A stretch of DNA of 17,417 nucleotides, taken from assembly GCA_035947875.1 (NCBI GenBank), contig DASZJQ010000151.1, forward strand, positions 1 through 17,417. Direction: 5' to 3'. Position numbers and translations under genes: made by a program. Numbering within the stretch: position 1 is the first letter of the stretch; each line of letters begins with the position of its first letter. This document shows positions 7,882-17,417 of this stretch, piece by piece. Source of the DNA: Bog-473 sp035947875 (GTDB lineage: Bacteria > Actinomycetota > Acidimicrobiia > Acidimicrobiales > RAAP-2). The notes under the pieces are model-generated. The model did not search any database. It worked only from the letters and a program-made list of their open reading frames with translations, and had not been told where the DNA came from.

Positions 7882-7923
7882 GGCCGGGGCGGTCTCCCGG
7901 GCAGTGAGAAAGAAGGATCGAGC

Positions 7924-8088
7924 ATGGCGAAGAACGAGAAAAGGGTGCAGGTCACGCTGGCGTGCGAGGTATGCAAGCGACGGAACTACATCACCACCAA
8001 GAACAAGCTCAACGATCGCGAGCGGATCGAGATGAAGAAGTTCTGCCGGTGGGATCGCCAGCATACGGTGCACAAGGAGACCCGCTGA
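7924..8088 (+). CDS. rpmG: 50S ribosomal protein L33
   Basis: A 54-residue large-subunit ribosomal protein. The sequence follows L33 closely (TLACEVCKRRNYITTKNK, then HTVHKETR). The family's zinc-ribbon form has two CxxC pairs. Here Cys14 and Cys17 are present, and the second pair is Cys41-Arg-Trp-Asp44, so the fourth cysteine is Asp. ATG 7924 has AAGGA 6 nt upstream. It sits between tRNA-Met and tRNA-Trp, a conserved actinobacterial position. In mycobacteria the hadABC dehydratase genes follow rpmG; they are absent here. Confidence 0.95.
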   Translation: MAKNEKRVQVTLACEVCKRRNYITTKNKLNDRERIEMKKFCRWDRQHTVHKETR

Positions 8089-8108
8089 GCGATCTTCGCC
8101 CGGCCGGT

Positions 8109-8116
8109 GCTACTCT
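8109..8116 (+). promoter_or_regulatory. candidate extended -10 (GCTACTCT) for tRNA-Trp, secE and nusG
   Basis: TACTCT at 8111-8116, preceded by GC, would start transcription near 8123, about 58 nt before tRNA-Trp. secE, nusG, rplK and rplA follow without another clear promoter, so this may drive a tRNA-mRNA operon. Confidence 0.5.
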
Positions 8117-8180
8117 GGCTGGCCGTTCCCCAGGTCAGGGGGGAGAACCTTCCGCCACCGACACAGATGGCCACCCACCG

Positions 8181-8253
8181 AGGGCAGTAGCTCAACTGGT
8201 AGAGCACCGGTCTCCAAAACCGGCGGTTGGGGGTTCGAGTCCCTCCTGCCCTG
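8181..8253 (+). tRNA. tRNA-Trp (CCA)
   Basis: AGGGCAG (8181-8187) pairs with CTGCCCT (8246-8252), with G as discriminator. The anticodon arm is CCGGT-CTCCAAA-ACCGG with anticodon CCA. The tRNA 3' CCA end is not encoded. Its place before secE is conserved in actinobacteria. Confidence 0.96.
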
Positions 8254-8306
8254 CTCGAAGCCCGCAAAACGCCGTGACCAACTATCAATGATGTGAGGCA
8301 GAACCC

Positions 8307-8627
8307 GTGAACCGCGAAACCAAGCGCATGATGCAGCGACAGGGCCAGACGGAGGCCGATGGGTCCCCGGCCACCCGGCGCGCGCCCGCGGGCAAGCAGG
8401 CCGCCGGATCGCGTGCGCAAAAAGGGCCGTCGGGCCGCAAGCGGACGACCCCCCTGCAGTTCAGCCGCGAGGTCCGGGACGAGATGCGCCTGGTGCAGTG
8501 GCCCTCCCGAACCGAGCTCATCAACTACACCTCGGTGGTGCTGACCACCCTGATCATCATGATCACCCTCATTTTCTTCCTGAACCTGGCGTTCGGGAAG
8601 CTCATCACACTGATGTTCACCAAGTAG
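8307..8627 (+). CDS. secE: preprotein translocase subunit SecE
   Basis: SecE clamps SecY in the SecYEG protein-conducting channel of the cytoplasmic membrane. The 106-residue protein has a basic, disordered N-terminal half (to about residue 50). The conserved amphipathic SecE segment follows (REVRDEMRLVQWPSRTEL), then a single membrane helix (about 73-97) near the C-terminus. The one-helix form is usual outside enterobacteria. GTG 8307 is preceded by GAGG at 8295-8298 with 8-nt spacing. nusG follows within 50 nt, so the two are almost certainly cotranscribed. Confidence 0.95.
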   Translation: MNRETKRMMQRQGQTEADGSPATRRAPAGKQAAGSRAQKGPSGRKRTTPLQFSREVRDEMRLVQWPSRTELINYTSVVLTTLIIMITLIFFLNLAFGKLITLMFTK

Positions 8628-8657
8628 TCGGGTGGCCGAGATGACTGACATTGACGC

Positions 8658-8662
8658 GGAGG
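8658..8662 (+). promoter_or_regulatory. strong ribosome binding site (GGAGG) that selects the nusG start
   Basis: GGAGG lies 8 nt before GTG 8671. The other in-frame candidates, GTG 8632 and ATG 8641, have nothing comparable: only GGGTGG before 8641. Confidence 0.6.
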
Positions 8663-8670
8663 ATGCAGCT

Positions 8671-9384
8671 GTGACCAGCGAAGAGACCGGCGAGAGCTCG
8701 ACCGGGCCCGGCGAGCCGGACCTGGTGCTCGACGCCACGGCCGAGCCGGCCGCGCCGGCCGAGCCCGAGGCCCCGGCGGAGACCGAGCTCGGGGGCTGGG
8801 AGCTCGACGAGGAGGTCATCCCGGTCGAGAGCCCTTATGACCGCCCCGGTCGCTGGTACGTCGTGCACACCTATTCTGGCTATGAGAACAAGGTGCGCTC
8901 GAACATGGGCAACGTGGTGGCTTCCCGGGGGATCGAGGACCGGGTCTTCGAGGTCGTCATCCCGATGGAGGACGTCGTCGAGTTCAAGGGCGGCAAGAAG
9001 GTCACCGTGCAGAAGAAGGTCTTCCCCGGCTATCTCCTGGTCCGCTGCGACCTCGATGACGACACCTGGGGCGCCATCCGCAACACGCCCGGGGTGACCG
9101 GCTTCGTTGGCCCAGGAACCAAGCCGACGCCACTGTCCCGCCGTGAGGTGGAGAACATCCTGCAGGTCAAGGCCGAGGGCGTCGAGGCGACCACCAAGCG
9201 CAGCCGCCCCCGCCTCGAGTACGAGGTGGACGAGACGGTGCGGGTCAAGGAAGGCCCCTTCGCCGACTTCTCCGGCCAGATCGCCGAAATAAACGAGGAC
9301 CAGCTCAAGTTGAAGGTGCTGGTCAACATTTTCGGACGAGAGACGCCGGTGGAGCTCGAGTTCAGCCAAGTCGCCAAGCTGTAG
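8671..9384 (+). CDS. nusG: transcription termination/antitermination factor NusG
   Basis: NusG binds the RNA polymerase clamp and links transcription to Rho or to the ribosome. From GTG 8671 there are 237 residues. A disordered Glu/Ala/Pro-rich N-terminal tail covers about residues 1-55. The NGN domain begins at RWYVVHTYSGYENKV and contains VFPGYLLVRC and the GVTGFVG segment. The C-terminal KOW domain is VKEGPFADFSGQIAEIN onwards, ending FSQVAKL. The acidic tail is common in actinobacterial NusG. Upstream starts at 8632 or 8641 would lengthen the tail by 13 or 10 residues. rplK follows after 32 nt. Confidence 0.95.
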   Translation: MTSEETGESSTGPGEPDLVLDATAEPAAPAEPEAPAETELGGWELDEEVIPVESPYDRPGRWYVVHTYSGYENKVRSNMGNVVASRGIEDRVFEVVIPMEDVVEFKGGKKVTVQKKVFPGYLLVRCDLDDDTWGAIRNTPGVTGFVGPGTKPTPLSRREVENILQVKAEGVEATTKRSRPRLEYEVDETVRVKEGPFADFSGQIAEINEDQLKLKVLVNIFGRETPVELEFSQVAKL

Positions 9385-9416
9385 GCGAAGGCACCAGGAA
9401 GAAGAAGGAGAAACAG

Positions 9417-9848
9417 ATGGCACCCAAGAAAAGGGTCCTGGCCGTGGTGAAGATCCAGCTCGAAGCCGGGTCGGCCACGCCTGCGCCCCCAGTGGGGACG
9501 GCACTCGGACCTCACGGGGTCCAGACGATGGAGTTCTGCAAGCAGTACAACGCGGCGACGGAGTCGATGCGGGGTTCGGTCATTCCGGTCGACATCACCA
9601 TTTACGAGGACCGCTCGTTCAGCTTCGTGCTCAAGACCTCCCCGACGCCGGTTCTCCTGCGGACCGCGGCCGGCTTGGCCAAGGGTTCGGCGACCTCGGG
9701 ACGTGAGCAGGTCGGGACGATTACCGAGGCCCAATTGGCCGAGATCGCCAACGTGAAGCTCAAGGACCTCAACACCGACGACCTCGAGGCAGCCAAGAAG
9801 CAGGTCGCCGGAACCGCTCGATCCATGGGGATCTCGGTCGCCGGCTGA
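9417..9848 (+). CDS. rplK: 50S ribosomal protein L11
   Basis: L11 binds the GTPase-associated region of 23S rRNA with the L10-L12 stalk. The 143-residue length is standard. The N-terminal domain carries the proline-rich stretch GSATPAPPVGTALGPHGV, and the C-terminal RNA-binding domain shows the TSPTPVLLRTAAGL segment and ends RSMGISVAG. ATG 9417 has AAGGAG at 9405-9410, 6 nt upstream. rplA follows after 30 nt in the same operon. Confidence 0.98.
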   Translation: MAPKKRVLAVVKIQLEAGSATPAPPVGTALGPHGVQTMEFCKQYNAATESMRGSVIPVDITIYEDRSFSFVLKTSPTPVLLRTAAGLAKGSATSGREQVGTITEAQLAEIANVKLKDLNTDDLEAAKKQVAGTARSMGISVAG

Positions 9849-9878
9849 GCGGCCCCACACGAACGCGACAGGAGACAG

Positions 9879-10601
9879 ATGGCCCAGCACGGAAAGAAAT
9901 ACCGGGACGACTTGGCGAAGGTGGACCGCGAGGCGCTTTACGGGGTAGCCGAGGCGGTTGACCTCGTCAAAGGGTTGTCCCGGACCACCTTTGACGAGAC
10001 GGTCGAGCTGGCCTTCCGCCTCGGCGTGGACCCTCGCAAGGCCGATCAGATCGTGCGTGGCACGCTGTCGCTGCCCTCGGGCACCGGGCGGACCGAGCGG
10101 GTGGCCGTGTTCGCGTCGGGGGAGCAGGCCGCAGAGGCGCGAGCCGCCGGCGCCGACGTGGTGGGAGCCGACGACCTGGTAGCCCGGGTCAGCGGAGGCT
10201 TCCTGGACTTCGACGTGGCCATTGCTACGCCCGAACTCATGGGCCAGGTGGGAGCGCTCGGGCGGGTGCTCGGCCCCCGGGGCCTGATGCCCAACCCCAA
10301 AACGGGCACCGTCACCATGGAGGTGGGCAAGGCCGTCACCGAATTCAAGGGCGGCCGCGTCGAGTACCGGACCGACAAGGTGGGCAATGTGCACATCCGG
10401 GTGGGCAAGGCATCGTTCACCCGCGAGCAGCTCGTGGCCAACGTGCATGCCGTCGTGGAAGAGATCCAGCGGGCCAAGCCGGCCTCGGCCAAGGGCCGCT
10501 ACATGTTGTCGGTGACCGTGTCGACCTCCATGGGCCCCGGCGTGCACATCGACCCGGCCCGGGCCCGCCTGGTGGACGAGGAGCTGGTCGCCACCGCCTG
10601 A
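9879..10601 (+). CDS. rplA: 50S ribosomal protein L1
   Basis: L1 forms the mobile L1 stalk at the ribosomal E site and in many bacteria represses its own operon. The 240 residues are typical. The L1 signature GRVLGPRGLMPNPKTGTV is present, as are the N-terminal segment GKKYRDDLAKVD and the late FKGGRVEYRTDK and GNVHIRVGK strands. ATG 9879 follows AGGAG at 9870-9874. A possible L1-binding target upstream of rplK was not identified with confidence. A short hairpin follows the stop. Confidence 0.98.
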   Translation: MAQHGKKYRDDLAKVDREALYGVAEAVDLVKGLSRTTFDETVELAFRLGVDPRKADQIVRGTLSLPSGTGRTERVAVFASGEQAAEARAAGADVVGADDLVARVSGGFLDFDVAIATPELMGQVGALGRVLGPRGLMPNPKTGTVTMEVGKAVTEFKGGRVEYRTDKVGNVHIRVGKASFTREQLVANVHAVVEEIQRAKPASAKGRYMLSVTVSTSMGPGVHIDPARARLVDEELVATA

Positions 10602-10602
10602 C

Positions 10603-10623
10603 CGGTCGGACACCCCCCGATCG
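10603..10623 (+). terminator. weak hairpin just after rplA
   Basis: CGGTCGG (10603-10609) can pair with CCGATCG (10617-10623) around a 7-nt loop, with one G-T pair. No T-run follows. It could slow or partly end rplKA transcription before the next promoter-like box at 10630, but this is tentative. Confidence 0.3.
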
Positions 10624-10629
10624 CCGTAC

Positions 10630-10635
10630 TACGCT
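10630..10635 (+). promoter_or_regulatory. candidate -10 box (TACGCT) for the rplJL transcript
   Basis: TACGCT would start transcription near 10642 and give an rplJ leader of about 208 nt. No clear -35 hexamer is visible. Confidence 0.4.
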
Positions 10636-10642
10636 GCACCCC

Positions 10643-10849
10643 ACAGCTCACCGCTCCGGCGGACGAGCACTGAACCAAGACGCCACAGACCTCCGGTGCA
10701 CCCTCGGGTGCGGAAGGGGCCCACATGGGCCCGCCTGACGAGGCGACTCACGCGAGCACCGGCCACCATGGCGGTGAGCGCTTCGTCGCACATCGGAGAT
10801 CCTGACCCGTCGCCGGGCGGTTGATCCCGGTGGAGGACGACAGAGACTC
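10643..10849 (+). ncRNA. structured rplJ leader, probable L10 (L10-L12) autoregulatory element
   Basis: The 248-nt gap between rplA and rplJ is full of complementary segments. Local hairpins are GCACCC/GGGTGC (10698-10711), GGGCCC/GGGCCC (10717-10732) and CGCCT/AGGCG (10732-10745). A long-range pair, CCGGTGC (10693-10699) with GCACCGG (10756-10762), closes the domain. The same CACCG can instead pair with CGGTG (10772-10776) or reach CCGGTG (10827-10832), which touches the GGAGG at 10832-10836. CCTCC at 10690-10694 is complementary to that GGAGG. Position before rplJ and the GACC/CGCCTG-like segments resemble the known L10 leader class. Family membership is my judgement, not a computed match. 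Confidence 0.6.
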
Positions 10850-11557
10850 ATGCCGAACGCAGCCAGGACACACAAGGCCCTCGTGGTCGACGAGGTACGG
10901 GCGCGCATCAACGGGGCCACCGCGTCGATCGTGAGCGAGTATCGAGGTTTGACGGTGGCCGAGCTGGCCGAGCTGCGCCACGCCCTGGCCGCCGTGGGCG
11001 GCGACTACAAGATCTTCAAGAACACCCTGGTCAAGCGGGCCATTGACGGTGGGGAGTACCAGCCGCTGGCCGATTACCTCAGTGGTCCGACGGCCCTGAC
11101 CTTCGTCGACGGCGACGTCAGCGCGGTGGCCAAGGCCCTGCGGGACTTCTCCCGGGGCAATCCCCTCCTGGTCATCAAGGGCGGGTTGGCCGACGGCTCG
11201 CTGCTCACGTCCTCCGACCTGGCTGCCCTGGCCGAGCTGCCGCCCCGCGACGTGCTGTTGGCCCGCCTGGCCGGAGCCCTGGCCGCCCCCATGCAGCAGA
11301 TGGCCGGCCTCCTCCAGGCCCTTCCTCGCAACCTGGCCTACGGCTTCTCGGCCTTGATCGAGCAGCGTGAGGCCGGTGGCGAGAAGCTCCCGGAAGCCGA
11401 GGCCGAGGCGGTCGCTCCGGCCGAGCCAGAGGTAGCGGCCGAACCAGAGGTGGCGGCCGAGGCCGAAGCCGAATCGGCGGCCGAAGCAGAGGCGCCCGCG
11501 GAAGCCGACCCAGCGGCCGAAGCGGAGCCGCCCGCCGACGCCGAAGCCTCGGAATAG
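10850..11557 (+). CDS. rplJ: 50S ribosomal protein L10 with a long acidic C-terminal tail
   Basis: L10 anchors L12 dimers to the ribosome as the stalk base. The conserved part, about residues 1-178, shows the N-terminal domain (VDEVRARINGATASIVSEYRG and FKNTLVKRA) and the C-terminal helix that carries L12 (ending near ALIEQREAGGEK). The protein has 235 residues, against roughly 165-180 in most bacteria. The extra part, about residues 179-235, is nearly all Ala, Glu and Pro with imperfect repeats such as AEPEVAAEPEVAAEAEAE. The start ATG at 10850 has GGAGG at 10832-10836, a rather long 13-nt spacing. rplL follows after 52 nt, in one operon. Confidence 0.95.
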   Translation: MPNAARTHKALVVDEVRARINGATASIVSEYRGLTVAELAELRHALAAVGGDYKIFKNTLVKRAIDGGEYQPLADYLSGPTALTFVDGDVSAVAKALRDFSRGNPLLVIKGGLADGSLLTSSDLAALAELPPRDVLLARLAGALAAPMQQMAGLLQALPRNLAYGFSALIEQREAGGEKLPEAEAEAVAPAEPEVAAEPEVAAEAEAESAAEAEAPAEADPAAEAEPPADAEASE

Positions 11558-11609
11558 CCCCCCACGATCGACCAGACAAGACCGAAGGAAAGAAAGGAAG
11601 GCCATTCAG

Positions 11610-12014
11610 ATGGCAGGGACCCTGACAAAGGACCAGATCCTCGATGGGATCGCCGAGCTCTCGGTGATTCAGTTGAGCGAGCTGTTGAAGGATTTTGAGG
11701 AGCGCTTCGGCGTGACGGCCGCGGCACCGGTTGCCGTTGCCGCGGCGGCACCCGCCGCCGGCGGCGACGCCGGAGCTGGCGTCGAGGAGGAGAAGTCGGA
11801 GTTCGACGTCGTCCTGACCGGCGCCGGCGACAAGAAGATCCAGGTGATCAAGGAAGTCCGGGCGCTGACCAGCCTGGGGCTGAAAGAAGCCAAGGACCTG
11901 GTCGAGAGCGCGGCGGAGGCCCCGGCGCCGGTCCTCGAGAAGGTCAACAAGGACGACGCCGACAAGGCCAAGGCCGCCCTCGAGGCGGCAGGGGCGACGG
12001 TCGAGGTCAAGTAG
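11610..12014 (+). CDS. rplL: 50S ribosomal protein L7/L12
   Basis: The multicopy stalk protein that recruits translational GTPases. The 134 residues comprise an N-terminal dimerisation domain (to about 36), an Ala/Pro/Gly-rich hinge (37-58) and the C-terminal GTPase-contacting domain (EFDVVLTGAGDKKIQVIK onward, with VRALTSLGLKEAKDLVE). ATG 11610 has AAGGAA about 10 nt upstream. It is cotranscribed with rplJ; a strong hairpin starts 5 nt after the stop. Confidence 0.98.
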   Translation: MAGTLTKDQILDGIAELSVIQLSELLKDFEERFGVTAAAPVAVAAAAPAAGGDAGAGVEEEKSEFDVVLTGAGDKKIQVIKEVRALTSLGLKEAKDLVESAAEAPAPVLEKVNKDDADKAKAALEAAGATVEVK

Positions 12015-12019
12015 TCCGA

Positions 12020-12053
12020 GGCTCCGGCCGGGCTCCATGCCCGGTCCGGAGCC
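12020..12053 (+). terminator. strong hairpin after rplL, candidate attenuator or processing site
   Basis: GGCTCCGG (12020-12027) pairs with CCGGAGCC (12046-12053), and inside it CCGGGC (12028-12033) pairs with GCCCGG (12039-12044) around loop TCCAT. This makes 14 pairs with one bulged T (12045). The downstream bases (CAGGGTCCTTGACG) lack a T-run, so complete intrinsic termination is doubtful. Partial attenuation or RNase processing between rplL and rpoB, as known in E. coli, would fit. Confidence 0.65.
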
Positions 12054-12138
12054 CAGGGTCCTTGACGTCCGGGATGGCTGCTTCTAGCGTTGCAGCCACC
12101 TCCGAGCGTCGGCTCGTGCGGCTTCTGCGGCCTAGGGG

Positions 12139-12167
12139 TTGTGTTCAGGCACGCCCGTGGTTAAGAT
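12139..12167 (+). promoter_or_regulatory. candidate sigma-70-type promoter for rpoBC
   Basis: TTGTGT at 12139-12144, a 17-nt spacer and TAAGAT at 12162-12167 form the best-spaced promoter in the window. It lies beyond the post-rplL hairpin, so it can supply rpoBC separately from rplJL. Confidence 0.65.
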
Positions 12168-12316
12168 GCAGGGTTGCCGTGCGCCCTTGTGTTGGTTCTT
12201 CCCGTAATTCCGCGGCGATACCACGCGCCCTGGCAGCCTAAAGACCCTGATCAGGTCCGTAATTAGCCCACCCGTCTAGCAGAGCAGTACCGCACCCACC
12301 CGCCGCAATCCCACCT

Positions 12317-12324
12317 GGGAGGAG
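12317..12324 (+). promoter_or_regulatory. ribosome binding site (GGGAGGAG) that fixes the TTG start of rpoB
   Basis: The purine-rich block ends 7 nt before TTG 12332, ideal spacing. No ATG or GTG in this frame competes nearby. Confidence 0.75.
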
Positions 12325-12331
12325 TTGACCG

Positions 12332-15921
<3,590 letters not shown>

Positions 15922-15922
<1 letters not shown>

Positions 15923-17417
15923 TGGCTCTCGACGTGAATACCTTCGATCAGCTTCGGATCGGCCTGGCCACCGGCGACTCCATCCGGGGTTGGTCCAATG
16001 GCGAAGTCAAGAAGCCCGAGACCATCAACTACCGGACGCTGCGCCCCGAGAAGGACGGCCTGTTCTGCGAGAAGATCTTCGGTCCGACCAAGGACTGGGA
16101 GTGCTACTGCGGCAAGTACAAGCGGGTGCGCTTCAAGGGCATCATCTGCGAGCGCTGCGGCGTCGAGGTCACCCGGTCCAAAGTCCGTCGTGACCGCATG
16201 GGCCACATCGAGCTGGCCGCGCCGGTCGTGCACATCTGGTACCTGCGGGGGACCCGCAGCTGGCTGGCCTACCTGCTCATGGGCACCGAGCCCAGGGAAG
16301 AGCTCAAGGCCAAGCAGCTGGAGAAGGTCATCTACTTCGCCGCCAACCTGGTCACCTGGGTCGACGACGACAAGCGCCACCAGGACCTGCCCACCCTCGA
16401 AGCCGAGATGGCCGAGGAGATCAGCGACATCGAGAAGCGGCGCGACCTCGACATCGACCGTCGGTTCAAGGCCCTCGAGGAGGACCTCAAGCAGCTCGAG
16501 ACGGACAAGGCCAAGGACGCCGAGATCAAGGCGCGCCAGCGCGTGGTCGAAAAGGAGATCGCCTCGGTTCGCGAGCGGGCCCAGGACGACGCCGAGATAG
16601 CCCAGCGGTCGCTGGACGAGTTCCGCAACCTCCACGGCCGCAAGATCATCGAAGACGAGATGCTGTGGCGTGAGCTGCGCCTGCGCTACGACGAGTACTT
16701 CGAAGGCGGCATGGGGGCCGAGTACATCCTCAAGTTGATCGACCGCATCGACCTCGACGCGGAAGAGATCAAGCTGCGCGACATGATCGACGCCAAGGAC
16801 GGCCGCCGTCCCCTGTCGGCCCAGCGGCGCCAGAAGACCATCAAGCGCCTCAAGATCGTCACGGCCTTCAACCGCCGCGACGACCACGGCCGCCGGATCA
16901 ACGACCCCCGGGCCATGATCCTCGAAGCCGTCCCGGTCATCCCCCCCGACCTGCGCCCGATGGTGCAGCTCGACGGTGGTCGGTTCGCCACCTCTGACCT
17001 CAATGACCTGTACCGCCGGGTCATCAACCGGAACAACCGGCTGAAGCGCCTGCTGGACCTCGGCGCGCCCGAGATCATCATCAACAACGAGAAGCGCATG
17101 CTCCAAGAGGCCGTCGACGCCCTCTTCGACAACGGGCGTCGTGGCCGTCCGGTGACCGGTCCGGGCAACCGGCCGCTCAAGTCGCTCTCCGACATGCTGA
17201 AGGGGAAGCAGGGCCGGTTCCGCCAGAACCTGCTGGGCAAGCGGGTCGACTACTCGGGCCGTTCGGTCATCGTGATCGGGCCGAACCTCAAGCTGCACCA
17301 GTGCGGCCTGCCCAAGTTGATGGCGCTCGAGCTCTTCAAGCCCTTCGTCATGAAGCGGTTGGTCGACGCCGAGCTGGCCCAGAACATCAAGTCGGCCAAG
17401 CGCATGGTCGAGCGTCG
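15922..17417 (+). CDS. rpoC: DNA-directed RNA polymerase subunit beta' (5' part, runs off the window)
   Basis: About 498 residues are visible and the frame stays open to the right edge. The start MALDVNTFDQLRIGLATGD is followed by the N-terminal zinc site Cys61, Cys63, Cys76 and Cys79 (CYCGKYKR and CERCGVEVT). The clamp then carries a highly charged, predicted coiled-coil insertion (about residues 150-230: EAEMAEEISDIEKRRD onward), as in actinobacterial RpoC. The window ends just after the conserved RVDYSGRSVIVIGPNLKLHQ and MKRLVDAELAQNIKSAKR blocks, before the catalytic Asp triad, which is outside the window. ATG 15922 overlaps the rpoB stop. Compared with the M. tuberculosis protein as I recall it, a short insertion (MGTEPREELKAKQ) precedes LEKVIYFAA. 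Confidence 0.98.

Larger units (their letters stand above)
12015..12331 (+). other. 317-nt rplL-rpoB intergenic region
   Basis: No gene is visible here. In order it holds a long hairpin (12020-12053), a -35/-10 pair (12139-12167), a second TTGTGT at 12187-12192 without a matched -10, a 10-bp palindrome CCTGATCAGG (12246-12255), and the rpoB ribosome binding site (GGGAGGAG, 12317-12324). The leader from the promoter to rpoB would be about 158 nt. Confidence 0.7.

Noticed and set aside
10648..10920. 90-residue minus-strand frame over the rplJ leader
   Set aside because: The region is better explained as structured leader RNA on the plus strand; the frame has no family resemblance.

Overview
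This window is a high-GC (about two thirds G+C by eye) chromosomal segment of an actinobacterium. The actinobacterial assignment rests on the RpoC clamp insertion, the MptB-type mannosyltransferase, frequent GTG/TTG starts and the order tRNA-Thr, tRNA-Met, rpmG, tRNA-Trp, secE, nusG, rplKA, rplJL, rpoBC. The absence of hadABC-type dehydratase genes between rpmG and tRNA-Trp, and several apparently leaderless genes, argue against Mycobacteriales. A deep-branching class such as Acidimicrobiia is my best inference, not something shown directly.

Left part (1-7714), mixed metabolism and envelope: the 3' end of an unidentified probable surface protein; citrate synthase (gltA) convergent with acyl-CoA thioesterase II (tesB); a divergently transcribed GH1 glycosidase; a GtrA-family membrane protein convergent with a YajQ/UPF0234 protein; tRNA-Tyr; an MptB-like polytopic GT-C mannosyltransferase; and a convergent GNAT acetyltransferase. 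Genes are packed tightly. Both gltA/tesB and gtrA/yajQ have stop codons overlapping inside a 4-bp motif. Several genes have a TAnnnT -10 box only 6-8 nt before the start codon, the layout of leaderless transcripts.

Right part (7725-17417), the information-processing cluster: tRNA-Thr and tRNA-Met, rpmG, tRNA-Trp, secE, nusG, rplK, rplA, a structured rplJ leader (probable L10 autoregulation), rplJ with an unusually long acidic tail, rplL, a 317-nt gap holding a strong hairpin and a good sigma-70-type promoter, rpoB (TTG start, strong ribosome binding site) and rpoC, which overlaps rpoB by one base and runs off the window end. These genes supply ribosomal stalk and L1/L11 proteins, the translocon subunit SecE, the elongation factor NusG and the two large RNA polymerase subunits.

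I found no CRISPR array, insertion sequence, prophage or toxin-antitoxin locus, and no convincing undescribed multi-gene system. The most interesting items are regulatory and architectural: the promoter/leaderless pattern, the alternative pairings in the rplJ leader, the hairpin plus promoter before rpoB, the short repeat array across the mptB/GNAT stop codons, the inverted repeat around the mptB -35 box, the L10 acidic tail and the three-cysteine L33.
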